A stretch of DNA of 64,000 nucleotides from CAZLLE01 sp964560425 (GTDB lineage: Bacteria > Campylobacterota > Campylobacteria > Campylobacterales > QNZT01). The notes beneath the pieces are model-generated. The model was given only the letters and a program-made list of their open reading frames with translations, had not been told where the DNA came from and did not search any database. The first letter of the stretch is position 1. Every line of letters begins with the position of its first letter. Positions 44,810 to 53,019 of the stretch are shown piece by piece. The translations under genes and the position numbers were made by a program. The stretch lies in NCBI GenBank assembly GCA_964560425.1, contig CAZLLE010000078.1, positions 19,783 through 83,782 on the forward strand. Direction: 5' to 3'.

Positions 44810-45336
44810 TTAGCACTCTGCATACATTTTGCCATATCAGACATTACTTTAGCTTTTTTTATACATGGCAGAGCTTTTTCCATACGAGCTATTTGTTTAT
44901 CCATTTCAGGAATAATTTTATTTTTTTCCTCTTTATTCCACTCAAAATCACTCTCTTCTTCATCACTCTCATCAAGACCAAGTTTTTTTGCCAATTTTCT
45001 AGAAGCTTTTTCACATACCTTAGCATCAGCTTTTGTATCAGCTTTACTTAAACACTCTCTATCCAATTTTAATACTTTAACCATTTTTGGAAGTTGATCT
45101 TTTTGCTTCTCTAACATTTTTTTAGCCATGTTTGAACTATTCATAGCTTTCATCATGAGTGCTTTTTGCTCCTCTTTGGTCATGTTTGGATTTGCTTTCA
45201 TCTTCTCTTGTATATCAGCCATCATAGCTCCAAGCTCTTTCATCTGCTCTGCCTTATCTGATGTGGCATCTGCAAACACAACCGTTGTTGAAAATAGAAT
45301 TGAGATGATAGCTAGCTTACTTAAATATTTTTTCCT
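44806..45336 (-). CDS. Exported Met/Lys-rich protein without an obvious start codon
   Basis: A mature region of about 150 residues rich in Met, Lys, Glu and Asp, mostly helical, with four Cys (RECLSK, KVCEKA, LPCIKK, AKCMQS) that could form two disulfides. The first usual start codon is a GTG at 45279, but the frame stays open upstream and encodes a convincing signal peptide (RKKYLSKLAIISILFSTTV, then VFADA). No ATG, GTG or TTG exists in that extension before the upstream TAA; an ATT lies at 45351. The true start is therefore a rare codon, or the sequence has an error there. I list the gene from 45336. Function unknown; periplasmic location is likely. Confidence 0.6.
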   Translation of the reverse strand, partial: RKKYLSKLAIISILFSTTVVFADATSDKAEQMKELGAMMADIQEKMKANPNMTKEEQKALMMKAMNSSNMAKKMLEKQKDQLPKMVKVLKLDRECLSKADTKADAKVCEKASRKLAKKLGLDESDEEESDFEWNKEEKNKIIPEMDKQIARMEKALPCIKKAKVMSDMAKCMQSAK

Positions 45337-45398
45337 GTTTTTACCCTTAATTTTAAATATTAAGCATTATATAATAATTTGGAAAGATTTTGAAGAGA

Positions 45399-45415
45399 GT
45401 GGGCAAAAAGCCCAC
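45399..45415 (-). terminator. Hairpin after mrp
   Basis: GTGGGC (45399-45404) and GCCCAC (45410-45415) with an AAAAA loop lie 28 bases beyond the mrp stop, on the way to the next minus-strand gene. The T-rich tail is weak. Confidence 0.6.
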
Positions 45416-45442
45416 CATGTTTGTATAGATAAAGATTAGTGA

Positions 45443-46609
45443 TTAATTACAACCACATCCTCCGTCACTCTGCTCTTTTGGAGCTGCCGCTGCTGCTCCA
45501 CCTGTAGAACATGCACTTACTCCAGGAGGTGTTGTTGGTTGGATTGATTCATTATCTACACCACCATCTTCATTGATTTTTTCAATTGTAGCCCAAAGTT
45601 TTTCTGCTGATTCTTGATATCTTTTGCTTGTTTGGCTAGTTGGAGAATGGAAAACAATTGGTTTACCACTATCTCCACCAACTCTAATCTCTGGTTCAAT
45701 TGGCACTTCACCAAGAACAACAGTATTAAATTTATTAGCTAAAGGCTCTGTTGTCCCTTTTCCAAAAATATCATACTCTTTATTTGTCTCTGGGCAGATA
45801 AATCCGCTCATATTTTCCATAATTCCAGCGATTGGTATATTCAATTTTTTGAACATATCCAAACTTCTTTCAGTATCATCAAGTGCTACTTTTTGAGGAG
45901 TTGTTACACAGATACCTGCCGTAACTGGTACACTTTGAGCCAATGTAAGTTGAGCATCACCTGTTCCTGGTGGCATATCAATGATTAATACATCTAGCTC
46001 ACTCCATAAGATATCTTGTAGAAGTTGTTGAATCGCTTTCATGATCATCGCCCCTCTCCAGATTAGAGATTGCCCCTCTTCCATTAGTGAACCCATAGAC
46101 ATAACTTCTACACCATGAGAAAGTAGAGGTTTTACTTTGTTTCCTGCGATTTCTGGTTGTTGTCCATCTACACCCATCATTCGAGGGATATTTGGACCAT
46201 AAATATCTGCATCTAAAAGACCAACTTTTTTACCCTGCATTGCAAGAGCAACCGCTAGGTTTACTGTAGTAGTTGATTTACCAACACCACCTTTACCACT
46301 ACTTACCATGATAAAGTTTTTGATATGTGGTACTATATTTTTACCTTTAGAGCTTGTCTCTTTTGGTATATTTGGTGTCTTTACCAAAATATCAATTTTC
46401 ATTGCACCCAAAAGTTGCATTTTTTTAGTGATATCATCCTCTATTTGAGTTTTTACTTCAGGAGCAGATGAACTAATATCCACCTCAACATGAACCAAAT
46501 CACCCTCTACTATTACATTTTTAACAAAACCAAAATCTACAATACTTTTTGTAAAACCTGGATAAGCTACCTCTTGTAACTTCTCTTCTACTAATGCTTT
46601 ATTTAACAT
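45443..46609 (-). CDS. mrp: Mrp / ApbC Fe-S cluster carrier ATPase
   Basis: A 388-residue NBP35/Mrp-type P-loop ATPase that carries [4Fe-4S] clusters to target enzymes. An N-terminal DUF59/MIP18-like domain (about 1-85) is followed by the deviant Walker A GKGGVGKST at 105-113, and later by IDMPPGTGDAQLT and the FICPE segment typical of the family. The last 40 residues are Ala- and Gly-rich and end in GGCGCN, an unusual cysteine-bearing tail that could hold metal or a cluster. The next gene upstream on the strand is thiC, whose product is itself an Fe-S radical enzyme, although the 186-base gap argues against one operon. Confidence 0.92.
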   Translation of the reverse strand: MLNKALVEEKLQEVAYPGFTKSIVDFGFVKNVIVEGDLVHVEVDISSSAPEVKTQIEDDITKKMQLLGAMKIDILVKTPNIPKETSSKGKNIVPHIKNFIMVSSGKGGVGKSTTTVNLAVALAMQGKKVGLLDADIYGPNIPRMMGVDGQQPEIAGNKVKPLLSHGVEVMSMGSLMEEGQSLIWRGAMIMKAIQQLLQDILWSELDVLIIDMPPGTGDAQLTLAQSVPVTAGICVTTPQKVALDDTERSLDMFKKLNIPIAGIMENMSGFICPETNKEYDIFGKGTTEPLANKFNTVVLGEVPIEPEIRVGGDSGKPIVFHSPTSQTSKRYQESAEKLWATIEKINEDGGVDNESIQPTTPPGVSACSTGGAAAAAPKEQSDGGCGCN

Positions 46610-46690
46610 ATAATCCTTTCCCTAATATTAATTTTAAAATCCTAAATTATACAATAGAGTATATCATCTAGTATTTGTCATTCACATCAT

Positions 46691-46750
46691 AAATTTCAGG
46701 AAAAATCATCGCCTATGCTACAGCATAAGCTCAAATTTGTCCTAAAATTT
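46691..46750. repeat. Nested 60-base inverted repeat
   Basis: Outer arms AAATTTCAGGA (46691-46701) and TCCTAAAATTT (46740-46750) match with one mismatch, and inside them TATGCT (46715-46720) faces AGCATA (46723-46728). The element fills much of the 186-base gap after thiC. Its shape is like a REP or small MITE rather than a plain terminator. Confidence 0.55.
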
Positions 46751-46795
46751 CTAATGCAAAGCACAAACACTATATTTCAATGTCTATTATATAAT

Positions 46796-48133
46796 TTAGG
46801 ATAATGAATGTTCTTCAACAATTTGTTGAGTAATTTTGTATGAACAAAATTTTGGTCCACACATAGAACAAAACTCTGCCTCTTTAAATACATCTTGAGG
46901 CAGCGTCTCATCATGATACTCTTTTGCACGATCTGGATCTAATGCAAGCTCAAATTGACGCTTCCAATCAAATGCATACCGTGCATCACTCATCTCATCA
47001 TCAACTTTCATAGCATCTTTTCTACCTCTAGCAATATCAGCGGCATGAGCTGCAATTTTATATGCGATAATACCATTTCGTACATCTTCAGCATTTGGAA
47101 GACCTAAGTGCTCTTTTGGTGTTACATAACATAACATACTAGCACCATGCCATCCACCTACAGCAGCACCAATTGCACTTGATATATGATCATATCCAGC
47201 AGCAATATCTGTTACAAGTGGACCCAATATATAAAAAGGAGCTTCATGACAATACTCTTGTTCTATTTTCATATTTCTCTCAACTTGATTAAGAGGAACA
47301 TGTCCTGGTCCTTCTATCATTACTTGCACATCTTTTTCCCATGCACGAAGTGTCAAATCACCAAGAATTTTAAGCTCACTAAGTTGTGCTTCATCACTTG
47401 CATCATAAAGACAACCCGGTCTCAAACTATCTCCAAGAGATAGTGATACATCATATTTTCTACAGATATCAAGTATCTGATCATACGCTTCATAAAAAGG
47501 GTTTTCTCTATGATAGTGCATCATCCATGCAGCCATGAGTGAACCACCACGACTTACAATTCCCATCTTTCTTTTTGCAATATGCGGCATAAATCGTAGT
47601 AAAAACCCTGCATGAATAGTAAAGTAACTAACACCTTGTTGTGCTTGTCTCTCTAATACTTCTAACATTTTTTCGATTGTCAAATCTTCAATATTATTAT
47701 TTACATCATGTAAAATTTGATAGATAGGAACTGTACCAATTGGAATAGAGGCATTTTTAATTATCTCTTTTCTAATCTCATCCAAATCTCCACCTGTAGA
47801 TAAATCCATAAGCGTATCTGCTCCATATTTCTCACTAACAAGTAGTTTTTCAACCTCTTGTGCAGGATCTGAAGCCAACGCTGAAGAACCAATATTAGAA
47901 TTGATTTTACAGCTAGACGCAATACCTATTGCCATAGGTTTGAGGTTAGTGTGGTTTACATTAGCTGGAATAATCATTCTTCCTCTTGCAACTTCACTTC
48001 TCACAAACTCTGGTTTTAAATTTTCAATTTTAGCGATATATTTCATCTCTTCTGTAATAATACCTTGCTTGGCATAATACATTTGAGTCCTAACTTTATC
48101 ACTTTCTCTAGCTTTTAGCCATTTTTCTCTCAT
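46796..48133 (-). CDS. thiC: Phosphomethylpyrimidine synthase ThiC
   Basis: ThiC is the radical SAM enzyme that turns aminoimidazole ribotide into the HMP-P pyrimidine of thiamine. The 445 residues lack the long N-terminal extension of some ThiC proteins. The barrel has the family blocks RGRMIIPAN, GTVPIYQ and MIEGPGHVPLNQ, and the cluster motif CSMCGPKFC (about 427-435) near the C-terminus binds the [4Fe-4S] cluster. Start ATG with GAAGGGAAA upstream. The 124-base divergent gap to ispDF shows no thi-box (TPP riboswitch) that I can recognise, so regulation by thiamine is not evident. Confidence 0.95.
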   Translation of the reverse strand: MREKWLKARESDKVRTQMYYAKQGIITEEMKYIAKIENLKPEFVRSEVARGRMIIPANVNHTNLKPMAIGIASSCKINSNIGSSALASDPAQEVEKLLVSEKYGADTLMDLSTGGDLDEIRKEIIKNASIPIGTVPIYQILHDVNNNIEDLTIEKMLEVLERQAQQGVSYFTIHAGFLLRFMPHIAKRKMGIVSRGGSLMAAWMMHYHRENPFYEAYDQILDICRKYDVSLSLGDSLRPGCLYDASDEAQLSELKILGDLTLRAWEKDVQVMIEGPGHVPLNQVERNMKIEQEYCHEAPFYILGPLVTDIAAGYDHISSAIGAAVGGWHGASMLCYVTPKEHLGLPNAEDVRNGIIAYKIAAHAADIARGRKDAMKVDDEMSDARYAFDWKRQFELALDPDRAKEYHDETLPQDVFKEAEFCSMCGPKFCSYKITQQIVEEHSLS

Positions 48134-48257
48134 GTTTGTTTCCCTTCTCCATGGTCTTTTTATCTTACAGAAAGTTAGAGAAATTTATCCAAAAAAAGAT
48201 AAAAAAAAGCTTTTTAAGTGTATACTTTAGTAACACTTTCAACAAAAAGGACAAAAT

Positions 48258-49382
48258 TTGCCCGATTTAACCCTGATAATACTTGCGGCTGGAAATTCTA
48301 CACGATTTGGTTCAAAAACTAAAAAACAGTGGATTAGAATTGATAAAGAGCCTTTATGGCTTTTTGTCGCTAATAAATTTAAATTATTTCATGAATTTAA
48401 ACAAATTATTATTACAGGCACTAAACAAGAACTATTCTATATGAAAAAACATGCACCCTTTACATTTGTCCAAGGGGGAGAGAGCAGACAAGAATCCATC
48501 CAAAATGCACTCAAAGAAGTTGATAGTGAATATGTCTTAGTGACAGATGTTGCTAGAGCTTGCCTTCCAAAAGAGATGGTACAAAATATTATTTCACATA
48601 AAAATAAAGCTGATATTATTGTTCCATACATTGGAGTTAGCGATACTGTTGTATATGAGAATGAAACAATAGATAGAGATAAGGTAAAACTTATCCAAAC
48701 ACCTCAACTCTCTAAAACATCCACTCTAAGAAAAGCTCTCTCTCAAAAAGAGCTTTATACAGATGATAGTAGTGCCATAAAATCTATAGGAGGGAGTGTT
48801 TTTTATACAAAAGGCAGTACAAATGCTAAAAAAATTACAAGATATGACGATCTAGTGTCGTTAGCATGTTTGAGGTCATCCTCTAAAGATATTTTTGTAG
48901 GGACTGGTTTTGATGTTCATCAGTTTTGTGAGAATAAGAAAATGTTTTTAGGTGGTGTTGAGATCAAAACAGACAATCTTGGATTTAAGGCACACTCTGA
49001 TGGAGATGTTGCATTACATGCATTGATTGATGCATTACTTGGTGGTATAGGTGCTTCAGATATTGGAGAACTCTATCCTGATAATGATAAAAGATTTAAA
49101 GATATTGACTCTAAAATCATGCTAACAGAAGTTTCTGATTTTATCAGAAGCGTTGGTTATGAGATAAACAATGTTGATATAACAATTATGGCTCAAGCTC
49201 CAAGAGTTTCATCTTATAAAGATGCTATGAGAAGCACTATTGCTTCTATTTTGGAAATTGAACCAATTTTTGTCAATATCAAAGCAACAACAACTGAAAA
49301 GTTGGGATTTATTGGAAGAAAAGAGGGTGTAGCGGTAGAAGCGATTGCATCATTAAAATATAATAATTGGATGGATAAATAA
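48258..49382 (+). CDS. ispDF: Bifunctional IspD/IspF isoprenoid enzyme
   Basis: A fusion of 2-C-methyl-D-erythritol 4-phosphate cytidylyltransferase (IspD, about 1-205) and 2-C-methyl-D-erythritol 2,4-cyclodiphosphate synthase (IspF, about 213-374), two MEP-pathway steps. IspD shows LAAGNSTRFGS for CTP binding and VTDVARACL. IspF shows GTGFDVHQF with metal Asp and His, and HSDGDVALHALIDALLGG. The start is TTG at 48258, with AAAAGG seven bases upstream. The enzyme for the step in between (IspE) is not here. The gene leads an operon-like group with a regulator, an ATP-sulfurylase-like gene and pgpA. Confidence 0.95.
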   Translation: MPDLTLIILAAGNSTRFGSKTKKQWIRIDKEPLWLFVANKFKLFHEFKQIIITGTKQELFYMKKHAPFTFVQGGESRQESIQNALKEVDSEYVLVTDVARACLPKEMVQNIISHKNKADIIVPYIGVSDTVVYENETIDRDKVKLIQTPQLSKTSTLRKALSQKELYTDDSSAIKSIGGSVFYTKGSTNAKKITRYDDLVSLACLRSSSKDIFVGTGFDVHQFCENKKMFLGGVEIKTDNLGFKAHSDGDVALHALIDALLGGIGASDIGELYPDNDKRFKDIDSKIMLTEVSDFIRSVGYEINNVDITIMAQAPRVSSYKDAMRSTIASILEIEPIFVNIKATTTEKLGFIGRKEGVAVEAIASLKYNNWMDK

Positions 49383-49384
49383 AG

Positions 49385-50275
49385 ATGAAGATATTAGTAG
49401 TAGAAAATGAAATATACTTAGCGCAAAGTATTTCAACAAAATTGACAGAAATGGGACATATATGTGAAAGTGCTACAACAGTAAAAGACGCTTTAAAACT
49501 AGGAGAATTTGATTCTATTTTGCTTTCTACAAATTTGGCAGGACAAGATTTCTACCCTATTATAGAGAAGTATAAACACACCATTATTGTTCTAATGGTC
49601 TCCTATATAAGCAACGATACTGTTTCTAAACCACTTCAATCAGGGGCTAGTGATTATATATTAAAGCCATTTATGATTGAAGAGTTGGCACGAAAATTAA
49701 ATCATCTCCAAGATTATATTGCATATAAAAAAGAGAATAAAACATATAAAAGTTACATTGATCATCTATTAAAACAAAACACTCCTCATAGAATCACAAA
49801 TAAGACAAAGTTACCAATTCTACTCAAAGTCAATTATCAAAAGTTAGCTGATTCTATCGTCTTTAACTATGCAAAAGAGTTTAATGACTCTTTCTCTTTT
49901 ATTTCACTTGATGATGCTGATGCACTAGAACAACTCAAAAAAGTCAATGATCATGAACTTGTTTATCTCATAAACTTTCAAAATATGAAAAAAAATGAAA
50001 AAAGTAAAATTTTATCACTTATTAAAAATAGACGCGTTATACTATCTTCCACAGATCTTAATGAAGATATCGAAGATATGGAAATTATTGAGGTTAAAAA
50101 TGATAACGGTGTATTTGAAAAAGGAGATATCCTCTCCATAGAAAATTATGTCAAGTACATTATTGTTAAATATCAAAGTAAGTTTCCAGATACCGAACTT
50201 TCCAAAAAACTAGGTATCTCTCGTAAAAGCTTATGGGAGAAGAGAAAAAAATATGGCATTAGCAAAAAGAAATAG
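49385..50275 (+). CDS. Atypical orphan response regulator, HP1021/CemR-like
   Basis: A 296-residue two-part regulator: an N-terminal receiver-like domain (about 1-118), a middle region, and a C-terminal Fis-like helix-turn-helix (about 262-290, ELSKKLGISRKSLWEKRKKY). The receiver lacks the phosphorylation site: the position of the phospho-acceptor Asp is Ser48 (ILLSTNL), and the acidic pocket reads VENE, while the Lys of KPF is kept. This matches the phosphorylation-independent HP1021 group of Helicobacter and Campylobacter, which sits behind ispDF there too. That family controls metabolism and responses to oxygen (family knowledge). It overlaps the next gene by 23 bases. Confidence 0.85.
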   Translation: MKILVVENEIYLAQSISTKLTEMGHICESATTVKDALKLGEFDSILLSTNLAGQDFYPIIEKYKHTIIVLMVSYISNDTVSKPLQSGASDYILKPFMIEELARKLNHLQDYIAYKKENKTYKSYIDHLLKQNTPHRITNKTKLPILLKVNYQKLADSIVFNYAKEFNDSFSFISLDDADALEQLKKVNDHELVYLINFQNMKKNEKSKILSLIKNRRVILSSTDLNEDIEDMEIIEVKNDNGVFEKGDILSIENYVKYIIVKYQSKFPDTELSKKLGISRKSLWEKRKKYGISKKK

Positions 50276-51446
50276 AGAACTGCACATTGATAGAGAAGCA
50301 TTAGCAACTCTATCTCTTCTAAAAGAGGGTGTATTTTCTCCTGTTAATAATCTAATGAATCAAGAAGAGTCTATTCTTGTTGATAAAACTTCATCTTACA
50401 AAGATACCTTTTTCCCCTTTTCATTTATTTTAGCACCAAGTGGTAAACGAAATGAAGAGGTTTTAAAAAATAGCAAAAAGGGAGAAAATTTAGATCTTAT
50501 CGTAGATGGAGAAAAAAAGGGATATCTGATTACTGATGAGAGCTTTCCTATTAATAAAAAAGAGAGAATAGAGAAAATCTTTTTGACTTCTGATCTCAAT
50601 CATCCTGGTGTATTAGATATGTATAATAGACTTGGAAATATGGCTATAAGTGGTGAATTCTTTATTGACAGTCATGACACACTAGACATAAAACAGAAAA
50701 TTCAAGAAGCAAAAGAGAATCTTGGAGTACAAAAAAGTACAGCTATAATGATCAATGCTAAGCCTCTTCATCGAGGACATGAGAGAATGATTAGATCAGC
50801 ACTTGAGAGCAATGATCTTGTAATTCTTTTTTTATTAAAACCACATGAGCAAGATCGTTTTTCATTTGAAATAAGATGTGAAACAGTACGATATTTTATA
50901 AATCACTTTTTACCCAAAAATCGTGTTATTGTGCTACCTTTCGAAAACACATATATTTTTGCAGGTTATAACAATATAATTTTAGATGGAATTGCCGCAA
51001 AAAACTTTGGATGTGACTCTATCACTATAGGAGAAAATCACTCAGGCATTGGTATATATTATGATCAACATGGATTAAACTCTCTAATCAACTCTTTTAC
51101 ACAAAAACATAATATAGAGATACGAGTTGTAAGTGAATATGTATATTGTGATACTTGTAGAACACTTGTAAGCACCAAAACCTGTCCACATGGACGACAC
51201 CATCATATTTCATATAATTCAGAGTTTATGCAGGGTTTGATTTTGAGTGGGGTTTTACCACCTGCTGTTCTTGTAAGAAAAGAGATATCTGCTATACTAT
51301 TGAGTAAACTTTTTGAAGATAGATTTAAAGACTTTAACCAAAAATTTATAAACTTTTTTCCAAATAAAGGGCTAATAGAAAATATGGACGATAAAAAGTT
51401 TTATCTAAAAATCATGGAACTACACCAAACAGTATCTCTCACATAA
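50253..51446 (+). CDS. ATP-sulfurylase-like nucleotidyltransferase, function uncertain
   Basis: A 397-residue protein with an N-terminal PUA-like part (about 1-150) and a nucleotidyltransferase core (about 155-345). It is in the family annotated sulfate adenylyltransferase in Campylobacter. The HxxH site is kept as HRGH (173-176), but the usual QTRNP signature before it reads INAKPL. A segment near 298-320 (YCDTCRTLVSTKTCPHGRHH) has Cys and His that could bind zinc, absent from many classical enzymes. I therefore doubt ordinary ATP sulfurylase activity. It shares the conserved block with the regulator (23-base overlap) and pgpA. Confidence 0.7.
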   Translation: MALAKRNRELHIDREALATLSLLKEGVFSPVNNLMNQEESILVDKTSSYKDTFFPFSFILAPSGKRNEEVLKNSKKGENLDLIVDGEKKGYLITDESFPINKKERIEKIFLTSDLNHPGVLDMYNRLGNMAISGEFFIDSHDTLDIKQKIQEAKENLGVQKSTAIMINAKPLHRGHERMIRSALESNDLVILFLLKPHEQDRFSFEIRCETVRYFINHFLPKNRVIVLPFENTYIFAGYNNIILDGIAAKNFGCDSITIGENHSGIGIYYDQHGLNSLINSFTQKHNIEIRVVSEYVYCDTCRTLVSTKTCPHGRHHHISYNSEFMQGLILSGVLPPAVLVRKEISAILLSKLFEDRFKDFNQKFINFFPNKGLIENMDDKKFYLKIMELHQTVSLT

Positions 51447-51459
51447 AGGCGAATATAAT

Positions 51460-51921
51460 ATGCGAAAAATCTTTTTAACATTCTTTTACTCAGGACTATT
51501 TCCAAAAGCACCCGGTACAGCAGGAACAATAGCAGGAGCTATTTTGGGTATTTGGTTACTCTCTTTTTTACCAGTATATATACTATTTTTACTTACTATT
51601 CTAATCACAATGATAGCAATAAAAGAGATTGACAAAGAAGAACAAGAGAGTGGTATTCATGATGCAAGCTCTATTGTAATAGATGAAGTTGCAGGAGTAT
51701 GGCTTGCTTTTAGTATGTTACCTCAAACAATGATACATTTTATCTTAGCTATTATCTTCTTTCGTATATTTGATATCTGGAAACCCTCTATTATAGGTCG
51801 AATTGATAGAGAAGTAAAAGGTGGCTTGGGTGTTATGGGTGATGATATTGTAGCTGGGCTTTTTGCTGGCTTTGCAACAGCTATTGTATATTATGGGATA
51901 GAGTATTTGGGATTACTTTAA
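51460..51921 (+). CDS. pgpA: Phosphatidylglycerophosphatase A
   Basis: PgpA removes phosphate from phosphatidylglycerol phosphate in the inner membrane to give phosphatidylglycerol. The 153 residues have the PgpA signature YSGLFPKAPGTAGT (about 10-23) and several membrane helices, plus the later IVIDEVAGVW and GDDIVAG motifs with acidic residues for metal binding. Start ATG, 13 bases after the previous gene. Its last 41 bases overlap the end of the convergent lipoprotein gene on the other strand, an unusually long 3' overlap, with no terminator between them. Confidence 0.93.
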   Translation: MRKIFLTFFYSGLFPKAPGTAGTIAGAILGIWLLSFLPVYILFLLTILITMIAIKEIDKEEQESGIHDASSIVIDEVAGVWLAFSMLPQTMIHFILAIIFFRIFDIWKPSIIGRIDREVKGGLGVMGDDIVAGLFAGFATAIVYYGIEYLGLL

Positions 51922-52918
51922 AATGTAATCTCTTCTCTAATCGATAAGTATCATCAAAAAATATGCGTATCTCATACTCTCCAGCAGGAATTGAGTTAAA
52001 ACTCATTTTACCACTCCTCTCCCCTTGCGTATAATGCCAAGTCAAGGCACTATCCCAACTATTTTTATCACCTTCAAAAAATATACCTATCCAATCATCA
52101 TGATTTCCTGAAAAATTGGAGTACTCAACAACAATTTTTTCACCCTCTATATATATATCTTTTGCATAAACGATAGGTTCTATTCTATCTTTAACAACCT
52201 CAAAGGAGGTATGATTTTCACTCTTATAAGAATTATTAAAAAAGACCCGTGCTTCATAAAAACCTTCATCTAAAAGACCACCAACACTCCTATTACCCTC
52301 AACCTCAGCATCAGTATAGAACCATCTTAAAACATTTTTCCACTCATTTGAACTACCCTCTTTGTATATGCCAATCCAATCCTTTTGTGTACCAAAAAGA
52401 TTTTCATATTTAATATTAATAGGTTCATTTATCTTATAAGAGGATTTATCTGAAGTTAGTAGAGGGGGTAGCTGTTCACCCTCTACTTTAAATAATATCT
52501 TTTTTTCTACTTTATAACTATTATTAAAAAAAAGTCTTACCTCATAAAAGCCAATGGGAAGCTTCTTAAAATATTGTTTTCCACTTGTTTTAGAGTTTGT
52601 AAACCCCCAACGAAGTACATTTTTCCACTCATTTGAGCTATCTTTTAGATAAATAGCAATCCAATCTTTTTTATTACCTGGTAAATTTTTAAAATTTACA
52701 CAGATATCTTCATTGGGCTTAAAACTCACTTTACTAAGCCAAATCTTCGCATTATTGATGTTACAGAGTCTCACACTACTATTTATATCTTGGTAAGCTC
52801 TTTTTAGAACAAGATCATCTACATCAACAATAGAGTCATCATGTTCACTACAACCAAGCATAGTGAACATAATAATTAAGATAGCTAAAAAATATTTTTT
52901 CAAATTGTTCATTCCCAT
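51881..52918 (-). CDS. Lipoprotein with three tandem beta-sandwich repeats
   Basis: A 345-residue lipoprotein (lipobox FTMLGC) carrying three repeats of about 90-100 residues at about 60-150, 155-240 and 245-340. Each repeat has the pattern (K/H)-D-W-I-(A/G)-I-(Y/F), then a linker, W-K/D-x-(V/A)-L-x-W-x-(F/Y)T, then G-(F/Y)-E-(V/A)-R-(L/V/I)-F-F-(N/D)-(N/D)-(S/T)-Y. The DWIGIY core resembles SKICH-like domains found fused to bacterial phosphoesterases, so protein or ligand binding is plausible, but no enzyme domain is present. Two ATGs six bases apart make the exact start uncertain. It overlaps pgpA by 41 bases. Confidence 0.75.
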   Translation of the reverse strand: MGMNNLKKYFLAILIIMFTMLGCSEHDDSIVDVDDLVLKRAYQDINSSVRLCNINNAKIWLSKVSFKPNEDICVNFKNLPGNKKDWIAIYLKDSSNEWKNVLRWGFTNSKTSGKQYFKKLPIGFYEVRLFFNNSYKVEKKILFKVEGEQLPPLLTSDKSSYKINEPINIKYENLFGTQKDWIGIYKEGSSNEWKNVLRWFYTDAEVEGNRSVGGLLDEGFYEARVFFNNSYKSENHTSFEVVKDRIEPIVYAKDIYIEGEKIVVEYSNFSGNHDDWIGIFFEGDKNSWDSALTWHYTQGERSGKMSFNSIPAGEYEIRIFFDDTYRLEKRLHFKVIPNTLSHNIQ

Positions 52919-53019
52919 ATAAAAATCTTAATTACTCTAATTATAAGTAAAATAATTTTCATTATGGAAACAATATTAGCAAAATTATAATTAATAGATT
53001 ACATAATTTTACTTTTAGA

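Noticed and set aside
48134..48257. Possible TPP riboswitch before thiC
   Set aside because: The 124-base divergent gap has no thi-box core (CUGAGA and matching stems) that I could find.
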